Shown one piece after another: positions 1 to 12,153 of a stretch of 64,000 bases of DNA (position 1 is the first letter of the stretch; each line of letters opens with the position of its first letter). The notes under the pieces were generated by a model. It had not been told where the DNA came from. It made no database searches and was given only the letters and a program-made list of their open reading frames with translations. A program made the position numbers and the translations under genes. The stretch is from Bugula neritina (lineage: Eukaryota; Bryozoa; Gymnolaemata; Cheilostomatida; Bugulidae), in the NCBI GenBank assembly GCA_964035545.1, contig OZ037769.1, forward strand, positions 12,266,633 to 12,330,632. The letters run 5' to 3'.

Positions 1-4
1 TTGT

Positions 5-356
5 GATTGTCAAATAATAAGGGTGTTTAACTTACCTACAGTAAAAGAGGTGCGAAATGCCTCTTTGATATTATTTGTAAAGTTCTTAGTTTATATTAGA
101 CAAGAATATAATAACTAAACATTCTGTATTTCACTGCATAAACAAACTTTTTTATAATTGTATTTTTCTGCATGTAGTCTTCTACGAATGATGTATTTAG
201 ACTGGTTTTCCAGTCACTTTATTGTATCAGAATTGTGGTTTCATTCAACTATGAAAGCCGGTATGTGATTGGTTTAGCAGCCAAAGCTCTCTAGTGGCTA
301 TACTATACATTGTATTTACTACATGCAACAGTCTACCACTCAACCACTATTTGTGG
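5..356. repeat. Diverged direct repeat, copy A
   Basis: This block aligns base for base, with no net indel, to 7805-8156 at a constant offset of 7,800 bp; identity is roughly 85% by eye. Copy B lies about 300 bp upstream of the start codon of the minus-strand transporter gene. Copy A may therefore be the upstream region of a tandem paralogue whose coding part lies left of the window. A dispersed repeat or old LTR pair is the alternative. Confidence 0.75.
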
Positions 357-488
357 ACCTTCCTCATTTATACAACAGCTAGCAGACTGTATTTAGCAGT
401 CAACTAAACTACATAGGAGAATTGATATCAGTGATACACTTTTATTTGTTGACTGGGAATACGACATTTATGAATACTTAAAGTCGCA

Positions 489-884
489 ATGTGCAACTAT
501 AATGGAGCAGAAAAACTAAGATATCTTAGAAGATATATCAGTGAAAGTGCCAGAGAATGCATAAATGGAGACTTTTATATCTGGACAGAGCAGTCATACA
601 TACATATAAGACAGAAGCTAAAAGAGAAATCTGACAGTATGCCTGACACAGGAAGGACAATGAGAGATGTATTAAATAAATGGTCAGAGTATTATTGGCA
701 ACTAAAAATACATTTCAACTCTTCAAATTTGAAAATCTTAGATTTTTTATTTATCAACAAAAGAACATTTCTTGGGCTGATTATCTATTACCTGACAAAA
801 TACAGTACTGCAGATGGTAGTGTACCAATTATTATTATTGGCAACTACAATTTATTAGTTGGTATTATACTGATGAGTTGTTAG
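489..884 (+). pseudogene. Possible Bel-Pao gag (DUF1759-like) remnant
   Basis: An open frame of 131 codons. Its first ~65 residues (Lys-Leu-Arg-Tyr-Leu, then Ala-Arg-Glu-Cys-Ile-Asn-Gly, then a Leu-rich helix) resemble the DUF1759 region of Bel/Pao retrotransposon gag proteins, which reads as K-x-x-YL, then A-x-x-x-I-x-G, then LxE. The second half looks like random AT-rich translation. No protease, RT or integrase is nearby, so at best this is a fragment. It sits in the 3' flank of the minus-strand transporter gene. The assignment rests on motif resemblance only. Confidence 0.3.
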
Positions 885-994
885 ATAAAAATGTTTATAT
901 AATATTTTGATCTCGTTTGTATAAAATACTATTTATAGTTCGGGAGATTTGGAAATATATGTATCTGCAGAGCATGCATGGGCACCGTTTGAGG

Positions 995-3900
995 TCAAGG
1001 CTGTTTGCTGACAAGACGCTGCCGACTTATAATGACAGGAAGGAGAATTATGCTGCCAATTATACTTCCACATCCTGCTGATACCAGACTATATAACTCT
1101 TCTGTATTTTCTCCAATAAATGCTAAAAAAATATTTGCAAGATAGCAAACAGTCACCAAATTCATAATTTATAAATTACATGATAGAGAAGTTTCTGATT
1201 GAATGGCATTGGCAGTCACTATTTTAATGTTTTAGCTGGCAACAAATTAATAACTTTTTATTTTTTGCAAAGTACTTAACATCTGCCAATTTTTTTATAA
1301 ATCCACATTTTTGTTCTTAAAATAAGCTTTTATACTTTAACTCTCAGATGTTGATAAAACACATCATACAAGTAGTTGTTTACAAATACTGGTATGCATA
1401 GTGGGAAGACAACTTCGAGTAATAAACTTACTGTAGAGTGCTGTACCAAGAAGAGAGCCTAGTCCTGAGGCTAGGAGTTCTATACCAAAGAGGAGTGGGA
1501 GTAGTCTCGTCCCTATAACATCTAACAACACAGCTAATAGGTTCCCTAGAGACAGGGCAAAGTTCACTCCCCAAATGGATAACAGAATGTAGTACATCTC
1601 CTTCAAATATAGATACACTTTATAATACATACTATAACATATAACAATAACTATGTGTATATAACATAATCAAAGTTGGTGATATACTATAGCACAGCTA
1701 AGGCTGTGTGTAAATTATAAATATGTTGTAAGTCAAATAGGTCTAAAATCTAAATTTATATTTGGTTGGCAGTAGGTGTTGAATTTTGAACGAGAAACAC
1801 AAGATTATTCAAATAACTTGAATATACTGTATTTCACTAAATGTGCACCTTTGTTTGAAATATATTTATGTTTAAAGTGATGGTGTATATACTTGAATGT
1901 TTCATCACAGCTTAATTTTAGAAGTCCTCATGGTGATGGTTAAAATATTATTAGTGTAAAAGTTTCATTAGTTTCAACATAATAATATCATTCAACCACA
2001 ATAGCTTCTAATCATTATGTACTCTTAATATCATGCATTTACAGATATAGTAGACCACAGTACCTTGCTGGTAGAAAAGGCAATTATTATGGTACATATA
2101 CTATACACCATTATTGTGATAAATCTCATCATTAGTCTATCAAACTTCAGTGGACTGATTAACACCGCAGTTACACTTCCAACCAGCTTTGCTCCTCCTG
2201 AAGAAACGAATAGTTATACATGCAATAAGGGAGATAACTCTACACATCAAGTTATTAAAAAGAGAAGACAACTATTAAATATTTTCAAGTTGTACAACTT
2301 GTTAGCAGACAAAGGTAACATACCAAATATGGTAATAGAGAGGGCGGCTTCCCTTTCTATCAGGCTCAGTCTATGGACAATGTAGTTGTTGATTAGCACA
2401 TGAAAGGTCGTGTTGGTTGCATTCCAAAAAAATGCATTCACCATGAGCATCCAAACCTGTGCAGAAGAAAATTGAGAGATACGTGCAGACTAAATTTGTC
2501 TTTTAAATTTATACAATTTGATTACCTCACTAAACTCTTTGCACCGAAGTATTTTAAGTTAAGCAAAATGCTAGCTTTTGCATTCAAGTGTGAATATCTC
2601 AGGAAAAACACATTTCTCTTATACTAGATAGTTATGAACAATCTGGAATACCAGGTTCATTTGCTTATAAATTATTTATACAATAAATAATCAAACATAT
2701 CCAATGCTAAAAATGGCAATGAATGCAAAAAAATCTATTATTTTAGAAATCAGTGAATAGTATTAGGTTTGCATCAACATTATAAGCCGGCCTGCTTTTT
2801 ATCGTTTTTCACATAATATAGAAAATATTTGTAACACAAACGTTTCTAGCTTTTTAGTGACATAGTTTTTACTGCTACTAGTATATCGAGTACATTTTAC
2901 AAAACGCGCCTAGTTATCAGTTGAATTTTATAATCTGAAATACGAGTTATAACCAGTTATAATACTAGTAGAAGGAATTTATTCTAGAATTTTTGTACAG
3001 CAATAATTTTCAGTTATTGCTGTACAACAAATTTATGTTGCAAACCAACGAGACATTTATATTAACATATTACATTATAACAAAGTTAAAATTAAATTAT
3101 AGCAATGCTAAACTAAAACTGAATTGTAACATTGCTGAAACTCAATCACAACAATGCTGGAATTGTAATTTTGTTATAACTTAGTGTCTAACAATCAGTT
3201 TAACAATCAAAATAAATTAAAAGATCACTTTGCACCTGACTCTCAAGGAAGAAAGCTGTTTGTACACTACCATCTCCCAATCTTCTTATATAATAGTGAT
3301 AAAATGTAGGCTAGACTCTTTGGTGATTTAATTTTTACTACAACTAATGTTGGCATGACTATATCTTTAACATTAATTATTATTAAGTAAGTTTTATTTA
3401 TATTAATTATAATCATTATAGGTACTTGCACAGTAATAATGCTATAAGCTGATCTCAGGAAAATTAGGTGCAGCACTATAGTAAATTTAGCTCTTGGCCT
3501 CAATGAGTAGGTAACTTTCAAGTGAGTCATCTATTGCTATTAAAGAGATTTTCTGCATCAAAGTGACTTCAACAAGTTTCAGTAAAACTAAGAAGTCACA
3601 TCGAGTGACTGAAGCTAAGTTCTCTTTTGAGAAGAGGTATAAACACAACTCTCATAATTTCTCCCTAACACAACCAAAATACTCTGATGAATGACACAAA
3701 GTTACCCAAGCTAGTGGATCAACTGCTGGGTAGACTCAAAGTAAATATTAGTTGTACAATATTTATACTTGAACTATGTTTGCTTACACAGATTACTAAA
3801 TTGTTGTTTTTCAAGTTTTAAAAAGCTAAAAACTATAACATATGTATTAGAAATTCGGTTTCAACACTCACATGACATGTACCAATATTATTCAAAATGA

Positions 3901-6900
3901 TGCATTGTTTAGCGGTCTTGTCATTATATAAATATGATATCATTGCATGCATGTATGGTAGTGGCTTGTATTTACTGGTATAATGTAACTTCATGAACAT
4001 TATGAAACTATAACTTACATGTGAAGATTTAATGAGTGACAATAAATCTTTCTTCAATGATGGATTTTCTTCAGCACAATTATCAGTGGAATCAGAGCTG
4101 ATTGGTTCACCATTAGTCTACAGAATAGACATTATATTACAACATATATTACATCATATATTACAGCATATATTACATCATATATTACAGCATATATTAC
4201 ATCATATATTACAGCATATATAGTACATCATATATTAAAGCATATATTACAGCATATTACATTACAGCATATTATATTACAGCACTTTTACAGCATATAT
4301 TACAGCATACATTACATAATATATTACAGCATATATTGCAGCATATATTTACGGCATATTATATTACAGCATGTATTATAGCATACATTGCATCATATAT
4401 GATCTACTAACCGTCAGCTTCTCATCACCTTCACTCAACTTGTCCTCACTAGAGTTTGTGAAAGCAGAATTAGTGAATGTCACGTCACATTTCTCAATAG
4501 CAGATTCTTGTTCAGCACAGGTGCTTATAGATGCCTGACTGGAACTTCCACCTGCAGATAAACATATATGCTAATCAGTGATATATTAACTCGCTATAGG
4601 GTATATATTATATATTAACTCGCTAGTATGTTATATAATAACTAGCTATAAAGTATGTGATATATCAACTGTAGCTAAAGTTATAGCTATAGTTATAGTT
4701 GATTGTTACAGAGTATGTGATATATTAACTAGCAAGTATATAATATACAACTTCGAGTCTCACAAGCACCTGTAGCTTCTTGGACTATACTGGTCTCAGC
4801 CTCTTCCTGTAGCTCATTGGTGGATGTCTCACTTAAAATCTCATTGGTTGGAGTAGCTTGCATTTCATTGGTTGAATTTTTCTCATCAGAACTCAATTCA
4901 GAAATTTTTCCATCTAGACGAAAAACCAAAATAGCATAATAGTCCTGTACATTGTCCAAATTCGATGCTTGCTGAAAATAATAAAAGGAAATAAGAGACA
5001 AAATTTTTGATTCATTCATGCTATCCCTTTTATTATTTTTTGTAGCAGATAAATTAAAATTCAATAAATAATGAAGAATAATAAAACCCATTAATATGCC
5101 TTTAAATGTAGAAAAAAATTCCGTTTCAAATAGCTTTGTTATAGCAAGTTTTTAAGCACACATATTATTAGCTCAGCTCTGTATCAAATAGCATTATAAT
5201 ATATAGTGAAAGTTATAATGATAAATTGGCTATTTTCCTATTAATATATTCATGACACCTATTAAACTGACAATATGCTTACTTTTATAAGTTACATAGT
5301 TTATAGGTGAATGGGGAACAGGGTTAATATTTAGGTTATTGCCAAGAATTAGAAAAACAATGCACAGAAAACTGGCATTTTTTGATCCTGGGTTAACAAA
5401 ACTTGGAATAAATTTGTTTCAAATCCGCTTCAAAATTAAAGTTTTGCTAAGCAAGTATTGCAATGTGTAAAAGAACTAACCTCTGTGCAACAATATAATA
5501 CATGTGGATAATATTACTTAAGAAGTCTAGTACCCTCAGAGGATTGCTGTGTATTGTTTGGGGGGATGAAGGAAGCACCCGCTATGAAGTGAATCAAATG
5601 AGATATTGCAATAAAGCCCATAGCTTTGGAGTAGCCGAATGTGTCCAATAAAAACTGTGATCCTATTGGCCAGACTGTAGCGCCAATAAACGTCCCAAGA
5701 ATCACCAGAGAAAAAGCAAAGTAACTGAATCGTTGAAAGTAAGCTGTGAGAATAGTAGAGCTGGCCATGTAGCTACTAGACACACCAATACCTGTAATAT
5801 AGCCTGTAATATAGCCTGTAATATAGCCTGTAATATAGCCTGTAATATAGCCTGTAATATAGCCTGTAATATAGCCTGTAATATAGCCTGTAATATAGCT
5901 CGTAATATAGCCTGTAATATAGCTTGTAATATAGCCTGTAATATAGCTCGTAATATAGCCCGTAATATAGCTCGTAATATAGCCTGTAATATAGCTTGTA
6001 ATATAGCTTGTAATATAGCCTGTAATATAGCCTGTAATATAGCCTGTAATATAGCTCGTAATATAGCTTGTAATATAGCCTGTAATATAGCTTGTAATAC
6101 AACTGTCATATAACTGTAACATAACCTGTAATATAATCTATAATATAGCTGTAATACGAGTCATGTAGCTGTGATATAACCTATAATCTACATGTAATAC
6201 AGCATGTAGTGTAACTGTAATGTAGCTGTGATATAACTTGTACTAAGCTATAGTTAAAGCAGCCAATTAGAGGTTTTTTATAGAGGCTCTACAGCATCAA
6301 CTCTCATCTTAATATTTCCACAGTAAAAAGTATTCTTTTGTTAAGTCAGTTAGACATGTTGATGATATATTACTAGGTGCTTTTCTAGACCAATCATAAA
6401 CATGTTTACATGTGAGGTGCATTACAAGGCTTCCGGTTGGCTGTCTTATTACAATTACGATGACAGATTCTACCTACAAGGTTTCTTTACCTGCGAGGAG
6501 TGAGAACAGCAGAAAAGCATGCCATGACTGAGTTGATAGACTCGATAAGCCGAAACCCAGAATGAGGCAGCATCCTCCCAATATCTCCACTGTTCTACAT
6601 CCCAGCTTCTTTACCATAATTGATGCTAGAGGAGCTGTAATTAATATAAACCAACTATATGGGAGCAACTTTATGACAAGAAAGTAATAGCAGTAGATTA
6701 GTTGTCATCTTTCGATAATTTTTTATGCATACATCAAATTAATGGCTGTGAATCAACTTTTGACGATGAAAGGCACAACACAAAAGCTTTGCAGTTGCTT
6801 TGAGGCATGAAAAGAGGGTGACAGTGTTAGTTATAAACCATGAATAGTTAACTCACTTACTAAATGTAGATTTTGCATATGCACTGTACGACAATAGAAT

Positions 6901-7513
6901 ATTCCTTGAGAAATAATACACTATTTTGATAAGCGTGTTGCATATTGGAAGGAAGCAGCGGTGGTCTAGGGGTTAGAGTGTTTGCCTAGTAAACAAGAGG
7001 TCATGGCCATTGGTGATGTTAGGAAAAGCATCCAGTCATAATTGCTCTTGTGTCTCATTTAGATAAGACTTTAGCCTGCTTTAGCAAAAACTTTTTCCAC
7101 CAGGGGCTTCTCACAGGGATGGCCACTATAAACTTGCGTTAGTTTTTTTGTTGTATATTGGAACATGATGAACATTTAATATTAAGAATTCTGAGTCACT
7201 CAGCTTTGCTAGAACTTAGGAGTAAAAATTTTTATAGAAACAACAGAAGAAATGGGTTCCTAAAATGGCAAACCTTTACAACAACTGAATTGGGAAACTT
7301 ACCAAACAAGAAGATGGTTGCTATATGTAATGAACCGATAATACCGCTTTCCTGGAGTCCAATGTTGAAGAATTTCTGATGGGCTATGGTCATATTACCG
7401 AGTATACCAAAACTGAATCCTCTGTTACACACATGTGATAGAAAAGACATGAACAGTATCCACCAAGCATAACCTCGATCTTTATTTGTGGATATCCTTG
7501 GGCAGCAGTTCAT
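995..7513 (-). CDS. SLC16/monocarboxylate-transporter-like MFS carrier, 10 exons
   Basis: Exons in coding order: 7513-7303, 6634-6491, 5791-5534, 4913-4770, 4551-4412, 4117-4019, 2456-2324, 2197-2064, 1600-1432, 1122-995. They total 1,560 nt (519 aa plus stop) and every phase agrees. Exon 1 encodes the N-terminal motif (D-R-G-Y-A-W, where most SLC16 members have D-G-G-W-G-W) and TM1-2. Exons 2-3 complete the first six-helix bundle; the usual basic motif after TM4 is degenerate (Y-F-Q-R-F-S). Exons 4-6 (residues ~205-332) form a long acidic, Ser/Thr-rich cytoplasmic loop. Exons 7-10 carry TM7-12 and a short basic tail. SLC16 carriers move monocarboxylates, aromatic amino acids or related solutes across membranes; the substrate here is unknown. 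The acceptor of exon 3 lies at the end of a 12-bp minisatellite. The donor of exon 3 (GTACTA) and acceptor of exon 4 are the least certain junctions. Confidence 0.88.
4128..4400. repeat. AT-rich minisatellite in transporter intron 5
   Basis: Imperfect tandem units built on catatattaca, about 12-24 bp each, decaying to the right. The array begins about 10 bp from the acceptor of the exon at 4117. It carries no coding potential. Confidence 0.8.
5792..6118. repeat. 12-bp minisatellite of acceptor-like units, transporter intron 2
   Basis: About 27 tandem copies of cctgtaatatag with variants (ctcg, cttg). On the minus (coding) strand each unit reads ctatattacag, which ends like a 3' splice site. 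The acceptor used by exon 5791-5534 is the last unit of the array. The 12-bp period keeps several frames open on both strands; these are not genes. A degenerate extension runs to about 6240. Confidence 0.95.
6951..7138 (+). mobile_element. tRNA-Thr-derived SINE, copy 1 (B box deleted)
   Basis: Same family as 42093-42295 (minus) and 51868-52053 (plus). It starts with an A-box-like segment (tggtctaggggttagag) and an anticodon arm with loop ctagtaa, as in tRNA-Thr(AGU), then continues into a shared tRNA-unrelated body (gatgttaggaa, atccagtcataattg). The roughly 19 bp holding the B box, present in the other two copies, are missing here, so this copy should be transcriptionally dead. It lies in transporter intron 1. 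Confidence 0.75.
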
Positions 7514-7804
7514 CCTGACAGTAAAAGTGTCTTTTAACTTAACAGTTACTGTGTGAAGTTGTGTAAATAATGCCTGAACATTGTAAACATTCAGCTAGAG
7601 TTTGAGATCTTAATACTAATACTAGCCTTAAACTAGATAACAGCATAGTAGTTTAGTTCTATTGTAGTATCTCGGCTAATAAATAAATACCGAACAGCCA
7701 ACAGCACGTGACTAATATAGACAGACACAAAGCAAGTCAAAGTGCACTGCACATATACACAATTAGTGTAATTAGCCTAGTGGCTATTCAATATAATAAT
7801 AATA

Positions 7805-8156
7805 CATTGTAAAATAATAAGGGTGTTCAACTTACGTGCAGTAAAAGAGCTGTGCAATGTCTTTTTGATATTATTTGTGAAGTTCTTGGTCTATGTTACA
7901 CAAGAATATATAAACTAAACATTTTGTAATTCACTGCATAAACAAAGTGTTTCATAACCGTGTTTTTCTCCATGTAGGATATCATGAATGATATATCTAG
8001 ACTGATTTACCAGTCACTCTTTTGTATCAGAATTGTGGTGTCATTCAACTATGAAAGCCAGTATATGATTGGTTTAGCAGCAGTAGCTTTTCAGCGGCTA
8101 TACTATACATTGTATTTATTACATACGACAGGATACCACCCAACCACTACTTGTGG
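7805..8156. repeat. Diverged direct repeat, copy B
   Basis: Partner of 5-356 at an exact 7,800 bp offset. It covers the 5' flank of the transporter gene, starting about 290 bp before the start codon, and may contain its promoter. Similarity ends abruptly after the shared ttgtgg. Confidence 0.75.
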
Positions 8157-8228
8157 TTGACATAACTGTACATATTGCAGCAATATTGATATAACTTGTA
8201 AAATATTGCCTCCAGCATCTCTCTGAAG

Positions 8229-8561
8229 CAGGGCTGACCAGCAGAGCCAAATGCAGCCCCCAGCTTACATTCATGTGACTCTCAAAGGCATAAACATAAA
8301 ATTATTTTCTTCACATATGTTAACTAGTGTGGAAAAACCACCTTTTAAATGTCTTATTTATATACCTGCTCTAAACCAATCAGTCTGCTGTCATTATTTG
8401 AACTTGATTGTTTAATGATTATTAGGAATTTGGAATAAAGTAATTTGAACAATACTGACACTGTGGCCCCCAGCCCAATTAGCTAAGTTTTTACCAAGTG
8501 GCTCTCGCCATGGAATATTCCATTTTAGGGGCTGTTGCTCTGAAAAGGTTGGACACCCCTG
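8229..8561. mobile_element. Possible non-autonomous hAT-like element (decayed)
   Basis: The left end begins CAGGGCTGACCA and the right end, read on the opposite strand, begins CAGGGGTGTCCA. Both continue to AGAGC and a GCCCC tract about 30 bp inside, like imperfect terminal inverted repeats of hAT elements. The 8-bp flanks do not match, so no target-site duplication supports it. No transposase is present. Confidence 0.4.
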
Positions 8562-11500
8562 CACTAGACTATCAGTAAAGATAGCCAATGAAACTCTACA
8601 TGCGGTGCTTTATTATGCCTGCAGTGTGTCATTCAGAAGCCTTTCCCTTTGCAGGAATATTTGGAGAATGAAAAGTCTTCAGTCTAGGAAAAAGGGAAAG
8701 TGTTGGTGAATGCTGGGCAGATGATGCAAAGTGTTTATGGTTTACTTTATTTTGATCCATTTACCTTCACTTTTGGAATTTAAAAAAGACATACATTTTT
8801 TTAAAACAGAAATTCATATTTACTTACAATGTAGCAAAAATATTAAAATGTATAAAAAATTATTATGCTCATAAGACTAAAGGATATAAAAGTAATAATG
8901 TTTAGTGGCAATAACAGAGCTAACTTTTTGGCTCTTGACTTATTTGCTAATTTTTATCACAAAATGCAATGTCATTAATTATTTATATTTATTATAGGCT
9001 ATCAATAAAAATTGCATTGCAATGAGTTATAGGAGTGTTATTGCCAAGTGACATTCTTGATGCCAAAAATCCAGTTGAGTGGACTGCGCTAAAAATAGCA
9101 AAAACTGAGTTATATCCAAATAAAACCAACTATAGAAAATCAGCTATACATTAGGAGTGTTAAAACCATCAAATGGTCACATCCTGAAAAAGTTCTGTAT
9201 ATTTCCCACACTGAAATGACACCAGCCAACACCAAAACCCCAGTGAATTACAATAACAGATCTGTTGTAGCCACACTTATAGCCATAGTTTCTAATATAA
9301 ACAAGATTATAACAAATACTCTGTTATTTAATGACTGCCCATTTTGTTTGCACTAATCCAAGGCTATGTACTCAATATGCCTTATATTCAGAAGACATCT
9401 GAACTTAACCAACCACAGCTGCCAGCATAGTGAAAAGATGCCAAAGCCCTAAAGTACAAAGTTAATGTGAGATTTCACTATGCCTAGGGCCACACGGTGC
9501 ATATTTTCGCATGCGAAAACTGAAATCACTAGTAGCAAAGGTGTCCACTGTTATATAAAGTCAATACCTTTGTTACATACAACTTTATACACAGAAACTA
9601 GTAAAACAAGGCATGATGAAAATAGCATTCCATAACAAATTTAGTAAAAGAAACAAATAGAATTTAAATAGCATTTAAATAAATTCTGCAGTACCTACCA
9701 AAGTGATTTGAAAAAATAAAGTACTTAATAACACCTATTTCTTAACCTCAATCCTCTAAGTAAGCTAATTCTCAATATGCTATTAATATCAACCTTTTTT
9801 TAAACTTCTTGTTAGGTTTTTTGTTTAAATTTGGTTTCTTAATTGATAAAATGTTGAATCTGAGCCACTCTTAATATTATGCTTATATCGCATTATTGAA
9901 ATTTCATCAATAAAAAATATAACGCTATTCTGTACTATTTCAGTCAATTAAAGCCAAATAATTATATTGTTAATACCTGTTTTGCTGCTCACTTATAAAT
10001 GGAAATGGTACATCTACACTATATGACCATGACCTTTATTTGCAAGAAAATTATTGACTATTAAACATGCTAATATATTATATACAGGTGAATGATATAT
10101 CGGGTACATAATCCATGCTTATAGTATATACGAAAATGTATTTACAATGCACAAGTAGACAAAGTTTCTAATACTATTATGCAAGTAGCCTACTACGTTG
10201 AAGAGAATCTTTATCAGGGAATATTAATTTACAAACCTAGTTACTGAGTAATTTAATATAGACTTCGCAGCAATATCTATGTATGCATGATAGATGAGAT
10301 ATTGAGATATAAATATGAAAATTTGAGATGTTAAAATGTGGTTGTATAGATGTTCTCATGTGATCTGAATGGTAGTAGCAGTAATTTTATATGCTGAAAG
10401 GTTTAGGGTTCTGCTTACATTTATAATATGTGTTTGAATTCATCCACCTCTCTATCCATTGAAATCCTTATATTTTGTCCTTCATATTTATAGTACAGCT
10501 ACAGAAAGAAATTGTTTTAGTCAACATTTAATATTCATAGGGAAAAATGTCAGAGTTCCAGAAATTTAATAGTATAATAACTATATATAGTGGTAGCATA
10601 TATTAGTTATTACACACACACGCACACGAACGCGCGCACATTCCAGGTTTATATTGGTATATGTATACAGAATTTTAGGTGCAGTAGTGGAGAAATTTGA
10701 GTAAGTTACTCATGTATATAGAGGAGGTATGTTGGGGTTAGTATACACCTCTGATTGGTTGGGTTTGACCTGATTTATTGAAATAACTAATTGGCACACA
10801 TCCTATTTTTGTATTTTGTTTGAATTATTGTATATAATTTATTATAATGCTTAAACTTGTTCAAAGCACCAACTATAAATACTGCTTTTCAGTGGAAGCT
10901 GTAAAATAATTTTGCCCCCACTGGGACTCGAACCCTAGACCTCCGGCTTGCAAGCAAGTGTGCTAACCATTACACCACGGGATCACTGGGTAAACTTGAC
11001 ATTACAGAAGTCAATTTATTAGGGTTTTTTTATCAATGCTGTCATACTACTGCCACTCAACTATTATAACTTGAAATAAAATAAAAAAAAGGAGAACAGA
11101 AAGTTGATATAGTTGAATGATATTTTTATTGTTCAATTTTAATCTGGCCTATATTTGAAATTTCAAAATACTGATTTGTTTGCATAATAAACATGTATTA
11201 ACTATTGCTTTAATAATTAAGTATTATCCATAGCTGAGTGCACAAAAACTCAGTGATGTAGATGATACCCATGAAGCTTTAACATTGCATATATGTGTGG
11301 CAGAGCATTCACCAACAATTTGGGTAAAAATAATAGAATTTCCAAATCAAACATTTTCTTTTAAGTTTTTTAGTTAGTTGCTAATTCATTAATTTATTGT
11401 GATTTGCTACTGATTTTATGTGCAAAATTAGCTGGTATAAAATGTCATATACATTTAATCTTTTCACTGAAAACTTTCTTGTGTGTCTAGAGTATCTTCT

Positions 11501-12153
11501 AACCAGATTACTTCACCAACTCATTATGAAAGACAATACAGATGGATTCTTTGACAGACAATAAATTAGTATGTTTCATATCCAAGCCCAAAATAATATC
11601 AAAACATAGCGAGGCGAATGGAGATTGGATAAGACTGATGCACTTTTCCTCTAAAGGTGTTTGAGGATCATCGGAAGCCAGAGATAAGTCTAGCATGTTG
11701 AAAAAAATGTTCCAACACTTTTATGCAGTTAGAATATGTGATAAAATGTCTTGTTTCTACTCGTCAGCCTAAGAAGGATTGTTGACTGTAGTACACTGGT
11801 TATATATTATACATTGGTAAAGTGAAGTTTTGCTATTCACATACTTTATTGAGAGTTGTTGGTTAATTATTGTTTTCAGTAAGTTTTCACTACCTTCTAT
11901 ATAAGCAATGCTGAAATGTGGTAGCTGCAGAAAAGTCGTGAAACATACATGTATGTTAATACATTCGTAGCACAAAAAACCCATCAGTTTGTTTTGGATA
12001 TACTAATCCAAGTGAGTACCATATGGACAATTCATTAATTTTTTATAAAATGTTTATTTCCAATTTATACACTTATGTTTGAACTATATAAATAGCCTAG
12101 CAAAGTTGTTCACAGCTAAAGAATATTGTAACCTAGGGTTAGTTCCATAGCAT
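8562..12153. other. Intergenic region, 3' of TBL3 and 5' of transporter
   Basis: AT-rich non-coding sequence with no recognisable gene on either strand. It holds a short alternating CA/CG tract at about 10612-10640 and a tRNA-derived SINE at 10901-10990. A TTTATT (AATAAA on the minus strand) about 100 bp beyond the TBL3 stop could be its poly(A) signal. Confidence 0.6.
10901..10990 (-). mobile_element. tRNA-derived SINE family 2, copy 1
   Basis: On the minus strand it reads as a tRNA-like head: D-arm/A-box gtggtgtaatggttagcac, as in tRNA-Gln/Glu-type D arms, an anticodon arm around ttgcaag, and a B box ggttcgagtcc. A short body ggggcaaaa...ttttac follows and is shared with 45681-45769. The acceptor stem has mismatches and the cloverleaf is imperfect, so this is a SINE rather than a working tRNA gene. 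Confidence 0.65.

Noticed and set aside
3267-3530. Minus-strand 87-codon hydrophobic frame as a transporter exon
   Set aside because: The flanking exons (4117-4019 and 2456-2324) join directly in phase with family-like continuity; this frame lies in the intron and has no matching motif.
5514-6122. Long repetitive frames on both strands (Ile-Thr-Gly-Tyr, Leu-Gln-Ala-Ile, Cys-Asn-Ile-Ala repeats)
   Set aside because: They exist only because the 12-bp minisatellite lacks stops in several frames. Only the part up to 5791 on the minus strand is exon.
5-8156. Repeats 5-356 and 7805-8156 as the two LTRs of a Bel-Pao element, given the gag-like frame at 489
   Set aside because: The interval is filled by the ten exons of an intact transporter gene on the other strand; no pol, primer site or TG...CA ends were seen.
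8229-8561. Definite hAT transposon
   Set aside because: The inverted ends are only loosely similar and the 8-bp flanks differ; kept only as a low-confidence feature.
10901-10990. Functional tRNA gene
   Set aside because: Acceptor and T stems contain mismatches, the anticodon arm is poor, and a second diverged copy with the same short tail exists elsewhere.
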